From DATFVA01 sp963815785 (GTDB lineage: Bacteria; Bacteroidota; Ignavibacteria; Ignavibacteriales; Ignavibacteriaceae), in contig CAWFHZ010000013.1 of NCBI GenBank assembly GCA_963815785.1, forward strand, positions 1 to 64,000: a DNA stretch of 64,000 nt, read 5' to 3'. Of the stretch, positions 53,840 through 62,096 are shown piece by piece. The notes under the pieces are model-generated. The model was not told the DNA's origin. It saw nothing but the letters and a program-made list of their open reading frames with translations, and ran no database searches. Position 1 is the stretch's first letter. Every line of letters begins with the position of its first letter. The position numbers and the translations under genes are program-made.

Positions 53840-54727
53840 ATGTTTAATTCTATAGTATTGGTTAAACAGGTCCCCGATACAGCAAATATTTCGGGTAAAG
53901 TGATGAAGGATGATGGAACCGTCAACAGGTCCAAACTTCCCGCAATATTTAATTATGAAGATAAAGTTGCTCTGGAATTTGCTCTTCAGATAAAAGAAAA
54001 ATATGGTGGGAAAGTTACCGCTATTACAATGGGTCCGCCAAGAGCATCAGATACATTACGTGAATGTTTGTTTATGGGAGCTGACGAAGCGTATTTGATA
54101 ACTGATAGAAAATTTGCCGGGGCAGATACTCTGGCAACATCCTATGTGCTTTCTGAAGCAATTAATAGGATTGGGAATTTCCACTTTATCTTTGCCGGAA
54201 GACAGGCAATTGATGGAGACACTGCCCAGGTTGGACCACAAACTGCTGAGAAACTTGGAATTCCTCAGATTACCTACACTGAAGAATTAATTAGTGTTAA
54301 AAGAGATAAGATAACGGTTAGAAGAAAAATCGATGGCGGATATGAGATTGTTGAAAGCAGTATTCCGGTTCTGCTTACGGTACTAAAGGATGCTGTTGAA
54401 CCACGTCCGTTCAGTACTAAACGTGTAATGGCATTTAAAGGCGCCAAATCATTATTAGACCTTGAAAAGATGACTGAGGAAAATTCTCTGTTATATATTG
54501 ATAAGCTTGTTCATGAGTACGAAGAAAAAGAATTATTGATTAAAACCCTGACAACAGATGATCTTAATGTAGATCCGGAAAGATGCGGAATAAAGGGTTC
54601 TCCGACAAAAGTTTATAAAGTTGAATCGGTCGTTCTTGCGGGTGGAAATCATACAAAAGTTGAACCTACAAAAACAGCGCTTTCAGGTTTAATTGATGAA
54701 TTAATGACTGATCACATATTCGGTTAA
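53840..54727 (+). CDS. etfB: electron transfer flavoprotein beta subunit
   Basis: A 295-residue protein, longer than the usual 250. Marks: IVLVKQVPDTANISGKV at the start, NYEDKVALEFALQIKEK, GRQAIDGDTAQVGPQTAEKLG, and a late VDPERCGIKGSPTKV. EtfB binds AMP or, in bifurcating forms, a second FAD, and pairs with EtfA. The GSPT segment occurs in clostridial-type Etf, so flavin-based electron bifurcation is possible. It is 12 bases upstream of etfA and followed by an acyl-CoA dehydrogenase gene. Confidence 0.93.
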   Translation: MFNSIVLVKQVPDTANISGKVMKDDGTVNRSKLPAIFNYEDKVALEFALQIKEKYGGKVTAITMGPPRASDTLRECLFMGADEAYLITDRKFAGADTLATSYVLSEAINRIGNFHFIFAGRQAIDGDTAQVGPQTAEKLGIPQITYTEELISVKRDKITVRRKIDGGYEIVESSIPVLLTVLKDAVEPRPFSTKRVMAFKGAKSLLDLEKMTEENSLLYIDKLVHEYEEKELLIKTLTTDDLNVDPERCGIKGSPTKVYKVESVVLAGGNHTKVEPTKTALSGLIDELMTDHIFG

Positions 54728-54739
54728 AGGAATTATCAA

Positions 54740-55756
54740 ATGAAATTTTCCAATGAAGTCTGGGTATTTATTGAACAAAGAGAAGGCAAACCTGCCGATG
54801 TAAGTTTTGAGTTATTATGTAAAGGTCATAAACTTGCACAAACCATGAACGGAATAGTTAGGGCTGTGGTAATAGGAGAAAATGCTGAGCCAATTGCCAG
54901 GGAAACATTTCGTTACGGTGCTGATGAGGTTTTATTAATTGATCACCCATCTCTCAAATATTTCAGAACAATTCCTTACAGCAGAATTTTGACAAAACTG
55001 ATAGAAGAATTTACACCTAGAATAGTACTGTTTGGAGCAACTGTAATTGGTCGTGATTTAGCACCTCGCGTTGCTTCGCATACCAGGAGCGGTTTAACGG
55101 CTGATTGTACTGATCTTCAGATATCAGATGTTACTTATTTAAAGGAAAACTACCCTAAACTTCTTCTTCAGATTCGCCCGGCATTCGGCGGAAACATCAT
55201 TGCAACCATTATTACTCCGGATGTACCTGTTCAGATGGCAACAGTTAGAGAGGGGGTTATGGAATTAACACCTCTTCCTAAACCACATCCTGAAAAAATT
55301 ACCAAAATAGATTTTGTCCCTGATCCAACTGATGAATTGGTAAGAATTATTGAACAGCACCGTGAAGAAAATAAAGTTAACCTAAAGGCTTCACCAATAA
55401 TTGTTGCCGGTGGTTACGGACTTGGAACGAAAGAAAATTTTAAACTTGTTGAAGAACTTGCTCACACTATAGGTGCCGAAATTGCCGGAAGCCGTGCAGC
55501 AGTTGATGCGGGATTTGTAACCCCCGACAGACAGGTTGGTCAGACAGGCGTAACTGTTAGACCAAAACTTTACATCGCTGTGGGAATTTCAGGAGCTATT
55601 CAGCACCGTGCAGGTATGCAGGAATCTCAAAAAATAATTGCAATTAATTCTGATCCTGAGGCTCCTATTTTTGATATCAGCCATTATGGAATAGTTGGAG
55701 ATGCTACGCAAGTTATTCCTGCTTTTATAGAAGCTTATAAAAATAAATTGAAATAA
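54740..55756 (+). CDS. etfA: electron transfer flavoprotein alpha subunit
   Basis: A 338-residue protein with the FAD-binding C-terminal domain: IIVAGGYGLGTKENFKLV, GSRAAVDAGFVTPDRQVGQTG, KLYIAVGISGAIQHRAGMQ, and AINSDPEAPIFDISHYGIVGD. It accepts electrons from acyl-CoA dehydrogenases. It lies between etfB and the dehydrogenase with gaps of 12 and 8 bases, so the trio is co-expressed and the dehydrogenase is its likely partner. Confidence 0.95.
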   Translation: MKFSNEVWVFIEQREGKPADVSFELLCKGHKLAQTMNGIVRAVVIGENAEPIARETFRYGADEVLLIDHPSLKYFRTIPYSRILTKLIEEFTPRIVLFGATVIGRDLAPRVASHTRSGLTADCTDLQISDVTYLKENYPKLLLQIRPAFGGNIIATIITPDVPVQMATVREGVMELTPLPKPHPEKITKIDFVPDPTDELVRIIEQHREENKVNLKASPIIVAGGYGLGTKENFKLVEELAHTIGAEIAGSRAAVDAGFVTPDRQVGQTGVTVRPKLYIAVGISGAIQHRAGMQESQKIIAINSDPEAPIFDISHYGIVGDATQVIPAFIEAYKNKLK

Positions 55757-55764
55757 GGTTTATT

Positions 55765-57486
55765 ATGCCAAATTTTTTCACGGATAACAGTGACATACAA
55801 TTTTATTTTAATCATCTGGAAATCCAGGACATTGTCTCGATTTTTGAAGATGATTATAAGCAGTCCAAAGAATACCGCTATGCACCTGTTGATTATGATG
55901 ATGCCATTGAAAATTACAGAAAGCTTTTAGAAATAGTCGGGGATATTGCCGGTAACTTTATAGCCGAAAGAGCTGCGGATGTTGATGAACAGGGCGCAGA
56001 GCTGAAAGATGGAAAAGTTAGTTATGCTAAAGGCACACAGGAAAATCTTAAAAGGCTTGCTCAGGCTGATCTGACAGGTTTAATCTTCCCAAGAAAATAC
56101 GGCGGACTTAATGCTCCTTTTATGATTTACATAATGTCCATCGAGCTTGTTTCACGTGCCGACGCTTCCTTAATGAATTTATTCGGACTACAGGATATTG
56201 CTGATACAATTAAAAAGTTTGGTAGTGAAGAACAAAGACAGGAATTTCTTCCCGGTTTCTGTTCAGGTGAATATACAGGAGCAATGGCACTTACAGAACC
56301 CGATGCCGGATCGGACCTTCAGGCTGTAAAACTTCACGCTTATCAGGATGAAAAAGGTCAATGGTTTCTTAAAGGTGTTAAGCGATTTATAACAAATGGA
56401 AACGGCAACGTTCTTCTTGTACTAGCAAGAACTGAACCCGGAACAAAAGACGGTCGCGGTTTAAGCATGTTTGTTTGTTACGGAGATGAATCAGTTAGAG
56501 TAAGGAGAATCGAACACAAACTTGGAATTCATGGTTCACCTACCTGCGAATTACAGTTTAATGACACACCCGCTCAATTGATAGGCAGCAGAAGATTCGG
56601 ATTAATTAAATATGTATTTGATCTGATGTTCCGTGCAAGGATGGGAGTTTCAGCCCAGGCTATGGGAATCTCGCAGGCAGCTTATGAAATGGCAGTCAAA
56701 TATGCACGTGAAAGAGAACAGTTCGGAAAACCAATTATAAATATTCCGGTTGTCTCCAATATGCTTATTGATATGAGAACCCTACTTGAATCGAACCGTG
56801 CACTATTGTACGAAGCCGCAAGAAGTGTAGATAAGAAAGAGACGCTTGAAAAACAAATCGAGAAGTTGAAGGAAGAAGGTAAAGGTGTTTCAGAAGAAAA
56901 TTTCCGATTGAAACAATTAATAAAAGAATCCAACCTTCTTACTCCAATGTGTAAATATATTCTGACTGAATCTGCAAATAAGATCACTTATGATGCACTA
57001 CAGATTCACGGCGGAACAGGTTATATGAAAGAATTTAAAATTGAAAGGCTGGCCAGGGACGCAAGAATAACTAACATATACGAAGGAACTTCCCAACTGC
57101 AGGTTGTTGCATCAATTGGGTCAGTAATAAACGATGTTCTCGGGTACCGATTTGATGAAAAAGAGAAGAAGGAATATAAAGGCGGCATAGCGCCACTTGT
57201 AAATCATCTTAAGGAAATAAGAGAAATATTTAAAGACTGCCTTAAATATGTAATTGAGAGAAAAGATCCTGCATTTCAGGATGTTGCTGCAAAAGATTTA
57301 CTGGAACTTTACAGTTACCTTGTTGTAGGATACCTTTTATTAGATCAGGCGGAACTGGAACCCAGAAAAGTGTTTACAGTTAACAGGTATATACTTTATT
57401 CTCTTGCCAACGCAAGGAAAAATGCGGAATCAATTAAAGACGGATTATTCATGGATATTCTTCACGCAGAAAAAATATTAGCTTAA
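55765..57486 (+). CDS. long-form acyl-CoA dehydrogenase
   Basis: A 573-residue enzyme. A 90-residue N-terminal extension precedes the dehydrogenase core, which carries GAMALTEPDAGSDLQAVK, GVKRFITNGNGNVLL, REREQFGKPIINIPVV and the IYEGTSQLQVVASIG segment with the catalytic Glu in its usual late position. A coiled insert (KETLEKQIEKLKEEGKGVSE) lies in the C-terminal helical domain, and an extra C-terminal helical tail follows. FAD-linked; electrons pass to the EtfAB encoded just upstream. The chain length of the substrate cannot be read from sequence. Confidence 0.93.
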   Translation: MPNFFTDNSDIQFYFNHLEIQDIVSIFEDDYKQSKEYRYAPVDYDDAIENYRKLLEIVGDIAGNFIAERAADVDEQGAELKDGKVSYAKGTQENLKRLAQADLTGLIFPRKYGGLNAPFMIYIMSIELVSRADASLMNLFGLQDIADTIKKFGSEEQRQEFLPGFCSGEYTGAMALTEPDAGSDLQAVKLHAYQDEKGQWFLKGVKRFITNGNGNVLLVLARTEPGTKDGRGLSMFVCYGDESVRVRRIEHKLGIHGSPTCELQFNDTPAQLIGSRRFGLIKYVFDLMFRARMGVSAQAMGISQAAYEMAVKYAREREQFGKPIINIPVVSNMLIDMRTLLESNRALLYEAARSVDKKETLEKQIEKLKEEGKGVSEENFRLKQLIKESNLLTPMCKYILTESANKITYDALQIHGGTGYMKEFKIERLARDARITNIYEGTSQLQVVASIGSVINDVLGYRFDEKEKKEYKGGIAPLVNHLKEIREIFKDCLKYVIERKDPAFQDVAAKDLLELYSYLVVGYLLLDQAELEPRKVFTVNRYILYSLANARKNAESIKDGLFMDILHAEKILA

Positions 57487-57513
57487 CCAAATTCATTAAA
57501 TAGGTGGATTAAA

Positions 57514-57726
57514 ATGACAGATAAACAAATCTTCTATTACAAAATTTTTGATGATAAGGAACGTCTCAACTATATGAAATCTTCACTTCCGCATAAAGAG
57601 CTTGAAGATCTTCTTAAAGAGTTTGAGAGTAATCATCAGAAGTATTTTAACCCGGAGTTCATTCAGTTCCTCAAAGAAAAAGATATTGAGGCTGAATTGA
57701 TTGAGGTAAGTGATATTTCTTACTAA
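57514..57726 (+). CDS. small hypothetical protein (70 aa) in the etf operon
   Basis: A 70-residue acidic, helical protein (NYMKSSLPHKELEDLLKEFE, then a KEKDIEAELIEVSDISY end). It starts 27 bases after the dehydrogenase stop, with AGGTGG ahead of its ATG. I do not recognise a family. The conserved spacing and clear ribosome site suggest that it is real. It is followed by a stem-loop that may end the operon. Confidence 0.65.
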   Translation: MTDKQIFYYKIFDDKERLNYMKSSLPHKELEDLLKEFESNHQKYFNPEFIQFLKEKDIEAELIEVSDISY

Positions 57727-57737
57727 ATGTTTTCTAT

Positions 57738-57785
57738 AATTCCCGGTTAATTTCTGCTCTCCTAAAAAATTATTAGCCGGGAATT
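57738..57785 (+). terminator. stem-loop at the end of the etf operon
   Basis: AATTCCCGG (57738-57746) pairs with CCGGGAATT (57777-57785), with further TTAAT/ATTAG pairing inside. There is no good T-run after it, so it may be a weak terminator or an RNA-stabilising hairpin. Confidence 0.5.
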
Positions 57786-57914
57786 TCTGTTCATAGATCT
57801 GATCGGACCAATTCCTATCCTGAAATTTCTTAATCATTAGTCTTAACTTTAATTCTAAATTTCCATAATTTTAAAGGTTAAATTTTCAGTTTTATATTGT
57901 TTAAGGATAGTACA

Positions 57915-59159
57915 ATGAAATATTTGGTTTTAATAATCGTTTGTCTGATGTCTTTTATATTTATTCCTGCTATTCAGGCTCAGGTAGAAAAAGATAAAGG
58001 AATTTTTGTAGAACCTAAAAAAGGTTTTTACGATGAAATAAAGGAAGCAACTAAGGAATATAATAATCCACCGAAAGAAAAGAAGAAAGAATTCAGGGTT
58101 GACTTATCGCAAATCAATGCACCCAAATCAGTAGATGAATTCACAAAATTCTGGTATGATGATCCTATCTCTCAGGGAAACACAGGAACCTGCTGGTCGT
58201 TTTCAACAACTTCATTCTTCGAATCTGAAGTGTATCGCCAGCAGCATATTAAAGTAAAACTTTCAGAGATATTTACAGTCTACTGGGAATATGTTGAGAA
58301 AGCAAAAAGATTTGTTGAAGAAAGAGGTAATTCACTTTTTGAAGAAGGTTCTGAAGCAAATGCGGTAAAAAGAATTTATAAAGATTATGGTATCGTTCCC
58401 GAAGAAAATTTTGCCTGTAAGTTATCAGGACAAAAATTTCCGGACCATAGTATAATGATAAAAGAAATGCAGGATTATCTGAATAACGTAAAAGCTACAA
58501 ATGCGTGGGATGAAGACGAAGTTGTAAAAGTTATCAAATCAATTTTAAAACATTATATAGGTGAACCGCCTGCGCAGGTTATAGTTGACGGTAAAACTTA
58601 TACCCCAAAAGAATATTTAAAAGATTACCTCAAATTAAATATGGATGATTACGTTGATGTACTTTCATATATGCAGAAACCATACTGGCAGCAGGTTGAA
58701 TATGAAGTACCTGATAACTGGTGGCATAATGCTGATTATTATAATGTGCCTCTTGATGATTTTATGCAAGCATTAAATTCAGCAATTAAAAACGGGTACA
58801 CAATGGCAATAGGCGGAGATGTGTCAGAACCCGGTTATGATGCATGGCATAAAATTGCAATTGTACCATCATTCGATATTCCGTCACAATATATTGATGA
58901 GAATGCAAGAGAGTTTCGTTTTTACAACAAAACAACCACCGATGATCATGGGATTCATCTTGTTGGTTATACAAATAAAGATGGCGTAATGTGGTACCTG
59001 ATAAAAGATTCTGCTTCAGGTTCCCGGAACACTGGCCCGGCAGGCTATTATTTTTACAGGGAAGATTACGTAAAACTCAAAATGATGGACTTTATGGTTC
59101 ACAAAGATGCAGTTAAAAATTTGTTATCTAAATTTGAGGTTACACTAAATCAGGAATAA
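57915..59159 (+). CDS. secreted C1-family cysteine peptidase (aminopeptidase C-like)
   Basis: A 414-residue protein. I place the start at ATG 57915 (KYLVLIIVCLMSFIF signal peptide), with AAGGA at 57903-57907; a TTG at 57897 adds residues without support. The catalytic Cys is in QGNTGTCWSFSTTSFFESE and the His in DDHGIHLVGYTN. The third residue lies in WYLIKDSASGS, where the family's Asn (normally Asn-Ser) reads Asp. Bleomycin-hydrolase-like C1B members in Bacteroidota are often exported. The substrate is unknown. Confidence 0.85.
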   Translation: MKYLVLIIVCLMSFIFIPAIQAQVEKDKGIFVEPKKGFYDEIKEATKEYNNPPKEKKKEFRVDLSQINAPKSVDEFTKFWYDDPISQGNTGTCWSFSTTSFFESEVYRQQHIKVKLSEIFTVYWEYVEKAKRFVEERGNSLFEEGSEANAVKRIYKDYGIVPEENFACKLSGQKFPDHSIMIKEMQDYLNNVKATNAWDEDEVVKVIKSILKHYIGEPPAQVIVDGKTYTPKEYLKDYLKLNMDDYVDVLSYMQKPYWQQVEYEVPDNWWHNADYYNVPLDDFMQALNSAIKNGYTMAIGGDVSEPGYDAWHKIAIVPSFDIPSQYIDENAREFRFYNKTTTDDHGIHLVGYTNKDGVMWYLIKDSASGSRNTGPAGYYFYREDYVKLKMMDFMVHKDAVKNLLSKFEVTLNQE

Positions 59160-59175
59160 AAATTGAAGTTCAGTA

Positions 59176-59279
59176 GAATGAGGCTGTCTTACTTTGTCAT
59201 TCCGAATCTACCTGTTGCCTGCCTTACCGGCAGGCAGGCAAGTTCAGGATAGCATAAAATATTTTAGGCAACCTCATTC
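59176..59279. repeat. 104-base hairpin element, MITE/REP-like
   Basis: Outer arms GAATGAGG (59176-59183) and CCTCATTC (59272-59279) are perfect and extend imperfectly to 16 bases. Inside, TTGCCTGCCT (59215-59224) and AGGCAGGCAA (59232-59241) form a 10-base stem with a 7-base loop. The inner part is GC-rich against an AT-rich genome, as in small non-autonomous mobile repeats. No coding frame and no T-run. Confidence 0.6.
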
Positions 59280-59322
59280 GAATAATTAAATAGTTCGGGG
59301 AATAAAAAAATAAAGGGTTCAT

Positions 59323-60012
59323 ATGAAACTTACTTTAATCAGTTCTGCTGTTTTGTTCATTATCTTTTCTTTTAATTTAACTTCTGCACAGGAAGAAGAA
59401 AAAGATCTCACTCAGGGAGTTAGTGTTTACCTGTTTAACGGTTACGCCGCAGGTTACAGGTTTAATGAATGCAATAATTCATTCTGGAGAGTTAATCTCG
59501 ATTTATATTCTAATTATACCAACAGAACACATAACTCAGACGGTACAACTTATACGATAAACTCTGGTGATAGCAGTTCTTATGAGAATACTAATAATTC
59601 CAGTAATTTCAGCATATCCCTAGTACCTCAGTACTTCTTTAAATTTTATCAGAATAAATATGTTGAAGTGTATTCAGGCTGTGGAGTTCTGATTGGATTT
59701 AATCGAGATGAGAACAAATCAACTTCTACCAACCTGGGAAATTTTACTCACAAAGATTATCAATATACCGTAACCACAGGATACTCTGCTGGATTAATCG
59801 GCACATTCGGCGTAGAAGGTAAGATCACAGAAAATTTTTCTGTATTTGTTGAATCACAATTGTCAGGTGCAAGAACATGGTCGTCATCCTCTTATAATAA
59901 TTCATCAATCACTGATGGTACTGATCAATATCGTTCTTATTCCTCAGCGAAAAGTAAGGGTTGGAATGCGAATTTTAATCTTTCAAGAGCAGGAATAACT
60001 ATAAAATTTTAA
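59323..60012 (+). CDS. outer-membrane beta-barrel protein
   Basis: A 229-residue protein with a signal peptide (ISSAVLFIIFSFNLTSAQ). The mature part is a series of amphipathic strands (GVSVYLFNGYAAGYRFNE, YFFKFYQNKYVEVYSGCGVL, KITENFSVFVESQLSG) rich in Asn, Ser and Tyr, ending in LSRAGITIKF with an aromatic final residue. It resembles a small eight-strand barrel. No specific family is recognised. It is flanked by the hairpin repeat upstream and a stem-loop downstream. Confidence 0.75.
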   Translation: MKLTLISSAVLFIIFSFNLTSAQEEEKDLTQGVSVYLFNGYAAGYRFNECNNSFWRVNLDLYSNYTNRTHNSDGTTYTINSGDSSSYENTNNSSNFSISLVPQYFFKFYQNKYVEVYSGCGVLIGFNRDENKSTSTNLGNFTHKDYQYTVTTGYSAGLIGTFGVEGKITENFSVFVESQLSGARTWSSSSYNNSSITDGTDQYRSYSSAKSKGWNANFNLSRAGITIKF

Positions 60013-60023
60013 TTAACAATAAA

Positions 60024-60052
60024 ATATGCCGGATATCTAAAATCCGGCATAT
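60024..60052. terminator. stem-loop after the outer-membrane protein gene
   Basis: Perfect 11-base stem ATATGCCGGAT (60024-60034) / ATCCGGCATAT (60042-60052) with a 7-base loop, placed 12 bases past the stop at 60012. The following run is A-rich rather than T-rich, so it is a modest terminator candidate. Confidence 0.6.
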
Positions 60053-60145
60053 CTAAAAATCTTTCTCTCCAAATTTTTCTTCCCTAAATTCATCTAATCT
60101 CTTTATATTTCATATTCATTTTTGTAAACATATTCTATTCTTCTT

Positions 60146-61555
60146 ATGGATGACTTTATATTCAAACCCTTTTCTCAAATGACTGATGAAGATTACGGCC
60201 GTATTGGTTTCAAATCAGGATTAGAAATTCATCAGCAGTTATTAACAGAAAAAAAACTTTTTTGCAGATGCCCTGCCGGAAAATACAGCAAACATTACGA
60301 TGCAGAAATTCTGAGACATATGCGTCCTACTTTAAGTGAACTTGGAGTATATGACGGAACAGCTTTAATGGAATTCAAAACTAAAAAAGAGATTACTTAC
60401 AGGATTAACCGCGAAACCGTATGCACTTATGAAATGGATGATACCCCACCCTTTCTTATTAATGAAGATGCTCTTGATATTGCACTTGGAATCGGGATGC
60501 TTTATAACTGCAGTTTAGTTGATGAACTTCATATTGCCAGGAAACAATATCTTGATGGAAGCATTCCTACAGGATTTCAGCGAACTGCAATTTATGCTTT
60601 GAATGGAAAAATCCCCTTCAAAGATCGTGAAGTTAAAATTGTACAGATGTCAATAGAAGAAGATTCCTGCCGCGAAGTTTCTGATTTTGGACACGACAGA
60701 ATTTATTTAACAGACCGGCTCGGAATGCCGCTGATCGAAACAGTTACTGGTCCGGATATGCGAACTCCGAAAGAGGTTGCCGAAGTGGCAAGACTTTGCA
60801 GCAAGCTTGTTAGAAGTACAAATAAAGTCCGCAGAGGAATGGGTGCTGCCAGAGAAGATGTAAATGTGAGTGTTACAGGGGGAACAAGAATAGAAATCAA
60901 AGGCGTTCCTCAAATTAAAGATATTCCCCTTCTAACTTACAATGAAGCAATGCGTCAATGGAATTTACTCAGACTGCGGGAAGAATTGAGAAGAAGAGGG
61001 ATAACACCCGAAACTTTCAGGGCTGAAACTTTTGATATTACAAATGTTTTGAAAAATCCTCATTACCTGCCAATTAAAAATTCACTTGAAAATGGTGCAA
61101 AATTAAAATGTGTATTACTTAAAGGATTCTCTGAACTTCTTCACTGGCAGACACAAACAAACACTTATTTCTCAAAAGAAATTTCAGACAGAGTAAGAGT
61201 GATTGCCTGCCTGACAACTATTCCGAATTTAATTCATTCGGACAGCAAAGGTGATACAATCACTTCATCAGAATGGCAGAAAGTTAAAAAATTTACATCT
61301 GCAGAGGACGAAGACACAATAGTTATAGTTTGGGGAAGTGATGAAGATACAAATACCGCAATGAATGAAATAATCATTCGGGTTAAGGAAGCTACAATCG
61401 GAATTCCATCTGAAACAAGACAGGCTTTGAGTGACGGAACAAACGGATTTGAAAGAATACTTCCGGGCGCAGACAGAATGTATCCGGATACTGATCTTCC
61501 GCCAAAACAAATACCCGCTGAGCAAATTGAAAAAATCCAAAAACTGGATCCCTGA
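60146..61555 (+). CDS. gatE: Glu-tRNA(Gln) amidotransferase subunit E, N-terminal part (interrupted by in-frame TGA)
   Basis: Archaeal-type GatE. The cradle domain shows GLEIHQQLLTEKKLFCRCPA, MDDTPPFLINEDALDIAL, RKQYLDGSIPTGFQRTA and DRLGMPLIETVTGPDM. The AspRS-like insertion of GatE follows near residues 290-420. The frame stops at TGA 61553-61555, right after PDTDLPP and KIQKLDP, but stays open in the same frame to 62095, where a C-terminal domain is encoded. The whole would be 649 residues, the normal GatE length. The stop removes only the YqeY-like tRNA-contacting tail. Together with gatD it would amidate Glu-tRNA(Gln). Confidence 0.88.
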   Translation: MDDFIFKPFSQMTDEDYGRIGFKSGLEIHQQLLTEKKLFCRCPAGKYSKHYDAEILRHMRPTLSELGVYDGTALMEFKTKKEITYRINRETVCTYEMDDTPPFLINEDALDIALGIGMLYNCSLVDELHIARKQYLDGSIPTGFQRTAIYALNGKIPFKDREVKIVQMSIEEDSCREVSDFGHDRIYLTDRLGMPLIETVTGPDMRTPKEVAEVARLCSKLVRSTNKVRRGMGAAREDVNVSVTGGTRIEIKGVPQIKDIPLLTYNEAMRQWNLLRLREELRRRGITPETFRAETFDITNVLKNPHYLPIKNSLENGAKLKCVLLKGFSELLHWQTQTNTYFSKEISDRVRVIACLTTIPNLIHSDSKGDTITSSEWQKVKKFTSAEDEDTIVIVWGSDEDTNTAMNEIIIRVKEATIGIPSETRQALSDGTNGFERILPGADRMYPDTDLPPKQIPAEQIEKIQKLDP

Positions 61556-61645
61556 ATCCATTTCTGGGATAGAGAAAAGTGGTATAAAGAGTTAAAAATT
61601 CCGCTCGATACAATTGCAGAATTATCAATTTCACCTTACGCGGAT

Positions 61646-62095
61646 TTGTTTAAGAAAGTTATAAAAGAATGGAAAATCAATCCTGTTTTTGCGGCCGTGC
61701 TTCTTATTCAGTTTCCCAAGCGGTTAAAAAAGAAAGGTTACGATATTGATATTCTTAATGAAGAAATTTTTTCAAAAATCCTTTCTGCATATAATGAAAA
61801 TAAAATAACCCGCGACGGAATATTGCCTCTGCTTGAAAATGTAATTTCTCTGGGTGTTTTTTTTGATGAACTTCTGCCTCCTCCCTGCTCTGACAAAGAA
61901 CTTGAAAACGTATTCCAGGATTCAAAGAATCAATTAATCAATATTAAACTCATCAAAAAAGATAATACACCTGATGTTTTAATGGGTTTAGCAATGAATA
62001 AATTAAGAGGAAGAATTCCGGGAAAGGATGTTTATAGCTTTATAAAAAACAAGGAAAATTCTCTTACTAATAATGCTGCAAAGGAGAATAAATAA
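61646..62095 (+). CDS. gatE: GatE C-terminal part (YqeY-like tail domain), in frame after the TGA
   Basis: Same reading frame as the first gatE part. The frame is open from 61556, and the family-like sequence begins right after the stop (FWDREKWYKELKIPLDTIAE), upstream of the only start-like codon, a TTG at 61646 with no ribosome site. The tail-domain pattern is visible: NPVFAAVLLIQFPKRLKKKG, ENKITRDGILPLLENV and AMNKLRGRIPGKDVYSFIKN. It is therefore best read as the severed or read-through C-terminus of one gene, not an independent gene. Its end overlaps the gatD ribosome site. Confidence 0.75.
   Translation: MFKKVIKEWKINPVFAAVLLIQFPKRLKKKGYDIDILNEEIFSKILSAYNENKITRDGILPLLENVISLGVFFDELLPPPCSDKELENVFQDSKNQLINIKLIKKDNTPDVLMGLAMNKLRGRIPGKDVYSFIKNKENSLTNNAAKENK
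62081..62086 (+). promoter_or_regulatory. ribosome binding site deciding the gatD start
   Basis: AAGGAG lies 10 bases before TTG at 62097. It is downstream of ATG 62073, so it cannot serve that codon. It sits inside the last codons of gatE, one reason to expect coupled translation of the two subunits. Confidence 0.75.
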
Positions 62096-62096
62096 A

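Noticed and set aside
59215..59241. The GC-rich hairpin as a transcription terminator
   Set aside because: No T-run follows on either strand and it sits within a larger pair of terminal repeats, which fits a repeat element better.
61553..61555. Selenocysteine or a changed genetic code at the gatE TGA
   Set aside because: TGA ends other genes here, the short ATCCC/GGGAT pairing around the codon includes the TGA itself and does not resemble a SECIS hairpin, and the position is not a known Cys of GatE.
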